A stretch of DNA of 8,318 nucleotides from Methylococcaceae bacterium UBA659 (GTDB lineage Bacteria > Pseudomonadota > Gammaproteobacteria > Methylococcales > Methylomonadaceae), in assembly GCA_002299495.1 (NCBI GenBank), contig DBNZ01000085.1, forward strand, positions 2,495 to 10,812, given 5' to 3'. A program made the translations under genes and the position numbers. Within the stretch, counting starts at the first letter, position 1. Every line of letters begins with the position of its first letter. Of this stretch, positions 5,821 to 8,318 are shown in pieces. The notes below the pieces were generated by a model that was not told the origin of the DNA, did not search any database, and saw nothing but the letters and a program-made list of their open reading frames with translations.

Positions 5821-7404
5821 ATGAAAAAAATATTCATTTCCGACAAATTGGCCGAGGCCGGCATCAATTACCTGACCGAACAACCTGATATCGGCGTCCA
5901 TATCCAAACCGGGCTGAACGAAGAACAACTGTGCGAAGCGATCAGCGACTACGATGCGTTGCTGGTTCGTAGCGACACCAAAGTCACCCCCGCCGTGTTG
6001 CATGCCGCCAAAAACCTGAAGCTGATCGGTCGTGCCGGTATCGGCGTCGATAACGTCGATATCCCGTTGGCGACCGAGTTAGGCATTATCGTCATGAACA
6101 CGCCGGACGCCAACGCCACCACCACGGCGGAATTGGCGATCGCGCACATCATGTCGTTAAGCCGCCATTTGCCCGCCGCTGATGCGTCGATCCGGGCCGG
6201 ACGCTGGGAACGCTCCAAACTGACGGGCAGCGAGGTAGCCCATAAAACCCTGGCCATTTTAGGTTTTGGCACCATAGGCCGGATCGTTTCCCAGCGCGGC
6301 TTAGGGCTTAAAATGAACGTCATCGCCTATGATCCGTTCGTGGCGCCGGAAATATTCTTAGAATACGGCATTGAATCGGTCAGCCTTGAAGAACTGCTGG
6401 CCCGCGCCGATTATTTGACCCTGCATTGCCCGCTGCTTGAAAAAACCCGCAACATCATCGGCGCCGGGCAATTGGCGATGATGAAAAAGACCGCCATGCT
6501 CATCAATTGCGCCCGTGGCGGACTCATCGACGAAGCCGCCCTGTACCTGGCCTTGAAAGAAAAAAAGATTGCCAGTGCGGCGTTGGATGTTTACGAAAAC
6601 GAACCGCCGGCCGGTTCGCCGTTGTTGGAATTGGATAATATCGTCTTCACCCCGCACCTAGGTGCGTCCACGGCCGAGGCGCAAGTAGCGGTCAGCGTTG
6701 AAATCGCCCGGCAGACGGCCACGTTCCTGAAAACGGGCGAGGCCATCAATGCCTTGAACTTGCCTAGGGTTTCTGCAAAAGATCTGAAAAAATCCAGCGA
6801 ATACATGAACCTGGCGACCATTTTAGGCAAGGTGATGGCGGGTTTAGCGGATGCGCCGCTGGAAAAAGTCGAAGTCGCCTTATTTGGCCGCGCCGCCGAG
6901 GTCGCCATCCGGCCCGTTTCGGTGTCGGCCTTGATCGGCATTCTAAGCGGGCATTTTTCCACGCCGGTCAACCGGGTCAACGCAGAAAACATCGCCAAAC
7001 GCCAAGGCATCGTGTTGACCGAGTCGGTCACGCATGAATCCCGCGATTACATCTCGTTGATCCAACTGACCGACCAAGGCGGCGGGAAAACCCTGGCCTT
7101 GTCCGGCGCCTTGCTGGGCGGTAGGCAACCGCGTTTGGTCTGCATCAACCAATTCGACATCGAAGTCGTCCCCGAAGGCGTCTTGTTGGTGACCCGCCAC
7201 GACGACAACCCCGGCGTCATCTCCGCTATGAGCGCCGTATTGGGCAACGCCAATATCAACATCACCCGTATGCAGGTCAGCATCGCCGACGAACAGCAAC
7301 AGGCGATGGCCGTGATCAGCGTGTCCGCACCGTTGCCCGAGGCGCTGATCCTGCAGCTTTGTGAATTGCCGCCCGTGCATCGAGTCAAACAAATCAACCT
7401 ATGA
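5821..7404 (+). CDS. serA: D-3-phosphoglycerate dehydrogenase, long form with ACT domain
   Basis: A 527-residue enzyme that oxidises 3-phosphoglycerate to 3-phosphohydroxypyruvate with NAD, the committed step of serine synthesis in the cytoplasm. The N-terminal substrate region includes GRAGIGVDNVD (70-80). The Rossmann loop is GFGTIG (148-153), followed by a typical acidic residue at Asp171. The catalytic set is complete: Arg232 in NCARGGLIDE, Glu261 in DVYENEPP and His279 in TPHLGAST. Residues 320-450 form the intervening ASB domain, and 455-527 form an ACT domain (VTRHDDNPGVISAMSAVLGN) that usually senses serine. This is the ~530-residue class known from Mycobacterium and many other bacteria, not the ~410-residue E. 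coli form. The ATG at 5821 has only a weak GGGA upstream, and a tiny ATG-TTA-TGA frame overlaps it. The end overlaps serB by 4 bases. Confidence 0.97.
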   Translation: MKKIFISDKLAEAGINYLTEQPDIGVHIQTGLNEEQLCEAISDYDALLVRSDTKVTPAVLHAAKNLKLIGRAGIGVDNVDIPLATELGIIVMNTPDANATTTAELAIAHIMSLSRHLPAADASIRAGRWERSKLTGSEVAHKTLAILGFGTIGRIVSQRGLGLKMNVIAYDPFVAPEIFLEYGIESVSLEELLARADYLTLHCPLLEKTRNIIGAGQLAMMKKTAMLINCARGGLIDEAALYLALKEKKIASAALDVYENEPPAGSPLLELDNIVFTPHLGASTAEAQVAVSVEIARQTATFLKTGEAINALNLPRVSAKDLKKSSEYMNLATILGKVMAGLADAPLEKVEVALFGRAAEVAIRPVSVSALIGILSGHFSTPVNRVNAENIAKRQGIVLTESVTHESRDYISLIQLTDQGGGKTLALSGALLGGRQPRLVCINQFDIEVVPEGVLLVTRHDDNPGVISAMSAVLGNANINITRMQVSIADEQQQAMAVISVSAPLPEALILQLCELPPVHRVKQINL

Positions 7405-8045
7405 ACTTTACTACCATCTGCTTTGATTGCGACAGCACCTTAAGCAAAATCGAAGGCATAGACGAACTCGGCAAACGTGCGGGTTTGGGGGCAGAATTGG
7501 CCGAATTGACCAATGCCGCGATGAACGGCCTGGTGTCGTTGGAAGCCGTCTACGCACAGCGGCTGGCGCTGATTAAACCTGACCAAGCCAGCATTGACTG
7601 GTTGGCGGATTTATACATTGCCGAACAAGTAGCGGGCAGCTATGAAGTGTTCGCCGCGTTGCTTGGGCAAAACAAACAAGTCCATATCATCAGCGGCGGC
7701 TTACGGGCGGCAATTCTGCCGTTGGCGCATTTGCTCGGTTTGCCCGATGCGCATGTCCATGCCGTGGATATCTATTTTCACGAAGACGGCAGTTACCTGG
7801 ATTTTGAACGGGCATCCCCGTTAGCTAAAACCGGTGGCAAAGCGGTCGTCGCCGGACAATTGGGCGGGCAAAACCGGTTGGTCATGGTCGGCGACGGCAA
7901 AACCGACTTAGAAACCAAACAAGCCGGCGCCTTCATCATTGGTTTTGGCGGCGTAGTCGATAGGGCGATAGTCCGTGAGCAAGCCGATGTGTTCGTCTCC
8001 GAACCCAACCTAACGGCGATTTTGCCCTACTTAAACCTAGCGTAA
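7401..8045 (+). CDS. serB: Phosphoserine phosphatase (HAD family)
   Basis: A 214-residue HAD hydrolase that should convert O-phosphoserine to serine, the last step of the pathway begun by SerA. Motif I is FDCDSTL, with nucleophile Asp9 and acid/base Asp11. Motif II is ISGG (Ser98). The motif III lysine lies in LAKTGGK (Lys143 or Lys147). Motif IV is GDGKTDLE (Asp165, Asp169). EGIDELGKRAG (18-28) and the QRLAL segment with Arg54 match the substrate-binding cap. The form GDGxTD followed by AFIIGFGGVVDRAIV resembles the eukaryotic/plant-type enzyme more than E. coli SerB, and the N-terminal ACT-like extension of E. coli SerB is absent. ATG overlaps the serA stop in ATGA, without its own Shine-Dalgarno sequence, so translation is coupled. 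SerC, the middle enzyme, is not in the window. Confidence 0.92.
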   Translation: MNFTTICFDCDSTLSKIEGIDELGKRAGLGAELAELTNAAMNGLVSLEAVYAQRLALIKPDQASIDWLADLYIAEQVAGSYEVFAALLGQNKQVHIISGGLRAAILPLAHLLGLPDAHVHAVDIYFHEDGSYLDFERASPLAKTGGKAVVAGQLGGQNRLVMVGDGKTDLETKQAGAFIIGFGGVVDRAIVREQADVFVSEPNLTAILPYLNLA

Positions 8046-8049
8046 CGTC

Positions 8050-8108
8050 CTGCATCGAGAAATAGCCGGGTACGCTGTGCGTACCTTACACTTCCGGTGT
8101 CGATGCAG
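8050..8108. repeat. Palindromic element after serB with nested hairpins
   Basis: The outer arms CTGCATCGA (8050-8058) and TCGATGCAG (8100-8108) are a perfect 9-bp inverted repeat. Between them are a perfect 7-bp hairpin, GGTACGC-TGT-GCGTACC (8069-8085), and a weaker CAC/GTG pairing (8089-8091 with 8097-8099). Folded as RNA it would be a three-way junction. It starts 5 bases after the serB stop, so it may end or stabilise the serAB message. No T-run follows, so it is not a classic intrinsic terminator. A REP-type dispersed repeat is the other likely explanation. Confidence 0.6.
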
Positions 8109-8149
8109 ACACGCACCGCGCCCTGCCTAAAACCGCCCCCCATTCGCCC

Positions 8150-8262
8150 CATAAGTATCTACACAAATACGGAACATCGTCATTCCGGCAGAGCCTGCCC
8201 CGGCCTGGATTGCAGGGGGGATGCCGGAATGACGCGCTATAAAATCTGTGTAGATACTTATG
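8150..8262. mobile_element. Nested palindromic, MITE-like element
   Basis: Terminal arms CATAAGTATCTACACA (8150-8165) and TGTGTAGATACTTATG (8247-8262) are a perfect 16-bp inverted repeat. Inside lies a second perfect 13-bp inverted repeat, CGTCATTCCGGCA (8178-8190) and TGCCGGAATGACG (8222-8234), and within it CCTGC (8194-8198) faces GCAGG (8212-8216). The 113-base unit has no coding capacity. The inner CGTCATTCC...GGAATGACG type is a common dispersed repeat in proteobacterial genomes. The size and inverted termini suggest a non-autonomous transposable element or repeat-in-repeat. No obvious target duplication is seen directly outside the arms. Confidence 0.6.
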
Positions 8263-8318
8263 CCCTAAGCGGCGATGTCCATAAAAATCAACGCAAAAAA
8301 AAATGATTTAATCTTTAG
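8263..8318. other. AT-rich end of window, no gene seen
   Basis: The last 56 bases contain a run of nine A (8295-8303) and a 6-bp inverted repeat AAATCA (8285-8290) and TGATTT (8304-8309). I see no coding sequence. Whether this is upstream of a plus-strand gene or downstream of a minus-strand gene beyond the edge cannot be told. Confidence 0.3.

Noticed and set aside
5949..7397. Several long minus-strand open frames opposite serA
   Set aside because: They lie wholly inside the convincing serA gene, show no recognisable motifs, and are expected opposite a GC-rich coding sequence.
8097..8306. 69-codon plus-strand open frame after serB
   Set aside because: It runs straight through the nested palindromic element; the translated repeat (HSGRACPGLDCRGDAG) is typical of false genes called in such repeats, and no ribosome-binding site or family match is seen.

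Overview
The window looks like part of a gammaproteobacterial chromosome. The clues are a long-type SerA with an ACT domain joined to serB, a HemJ-type protoporphyrinogen oxidase, an M48 lipoprotein peptidase and dispersed GTCATTCCGGCA-type palindromes. A methanotroph-like Methylococcales genome would fit, but that is only a guess. No RNA gene, CRISPR array, transposase or integrase is visible.

Layout. Positions 1-5669 are coded entirely on the minus strand and read right to left: a PAPS-dependent sulfotransferase (5669-4821), a family-2-like glycosyltransferase (4809-3808), a GT14 'branching/xylosyltransferase' type enzyme with an extra C-terminal domain (3808-2258), a second family-2-like glycosyltransferase (2224-1307), a membrane-anchored TlpA/ResA-like thioredoxin (1241-738), HemJ (735-310), and the first 42 codons of an M48 metallopeptidase lipoprotein (128-1, cut by the window edge). 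A 151-base divergent spacer (5670-5820) separates this block from plus-strand serA (5821-7404) and serB (7401-8045). The last 273 bases hold no convincing gene but contain two strong palindromic elements.

How the genes work together. SerA and SerB are the first and last steps of serine synthesis from 3-phosphoglycerate and overlap by 4 bases. The sulfotransferase and three glycosyltransferases are tightly packed (11-base gap, 1-base TGATG overlap, 33-base gap). They probably assemble and sulfate a glycan; no polymerase, flippase or exporter is present here, so acceptor and destination are unknown. TlpA and HemJ are 2 bases apart and probably co-transcribed; one handles periplasmic disulfide chemistry, the other the penultimate step of haem synthesis.

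The most interesting point is the C-terminal third of the GT14 protein. It aligns without gaps at its start to the PAPS-binding region of the sulfotransferase encoded two genes away, and keeps the fold-defining positions, but has lost the residues that bind PAPS. The glycan genes are also visibly less GC-rich than serAB and hemJ, which suggests an accessory insertion.
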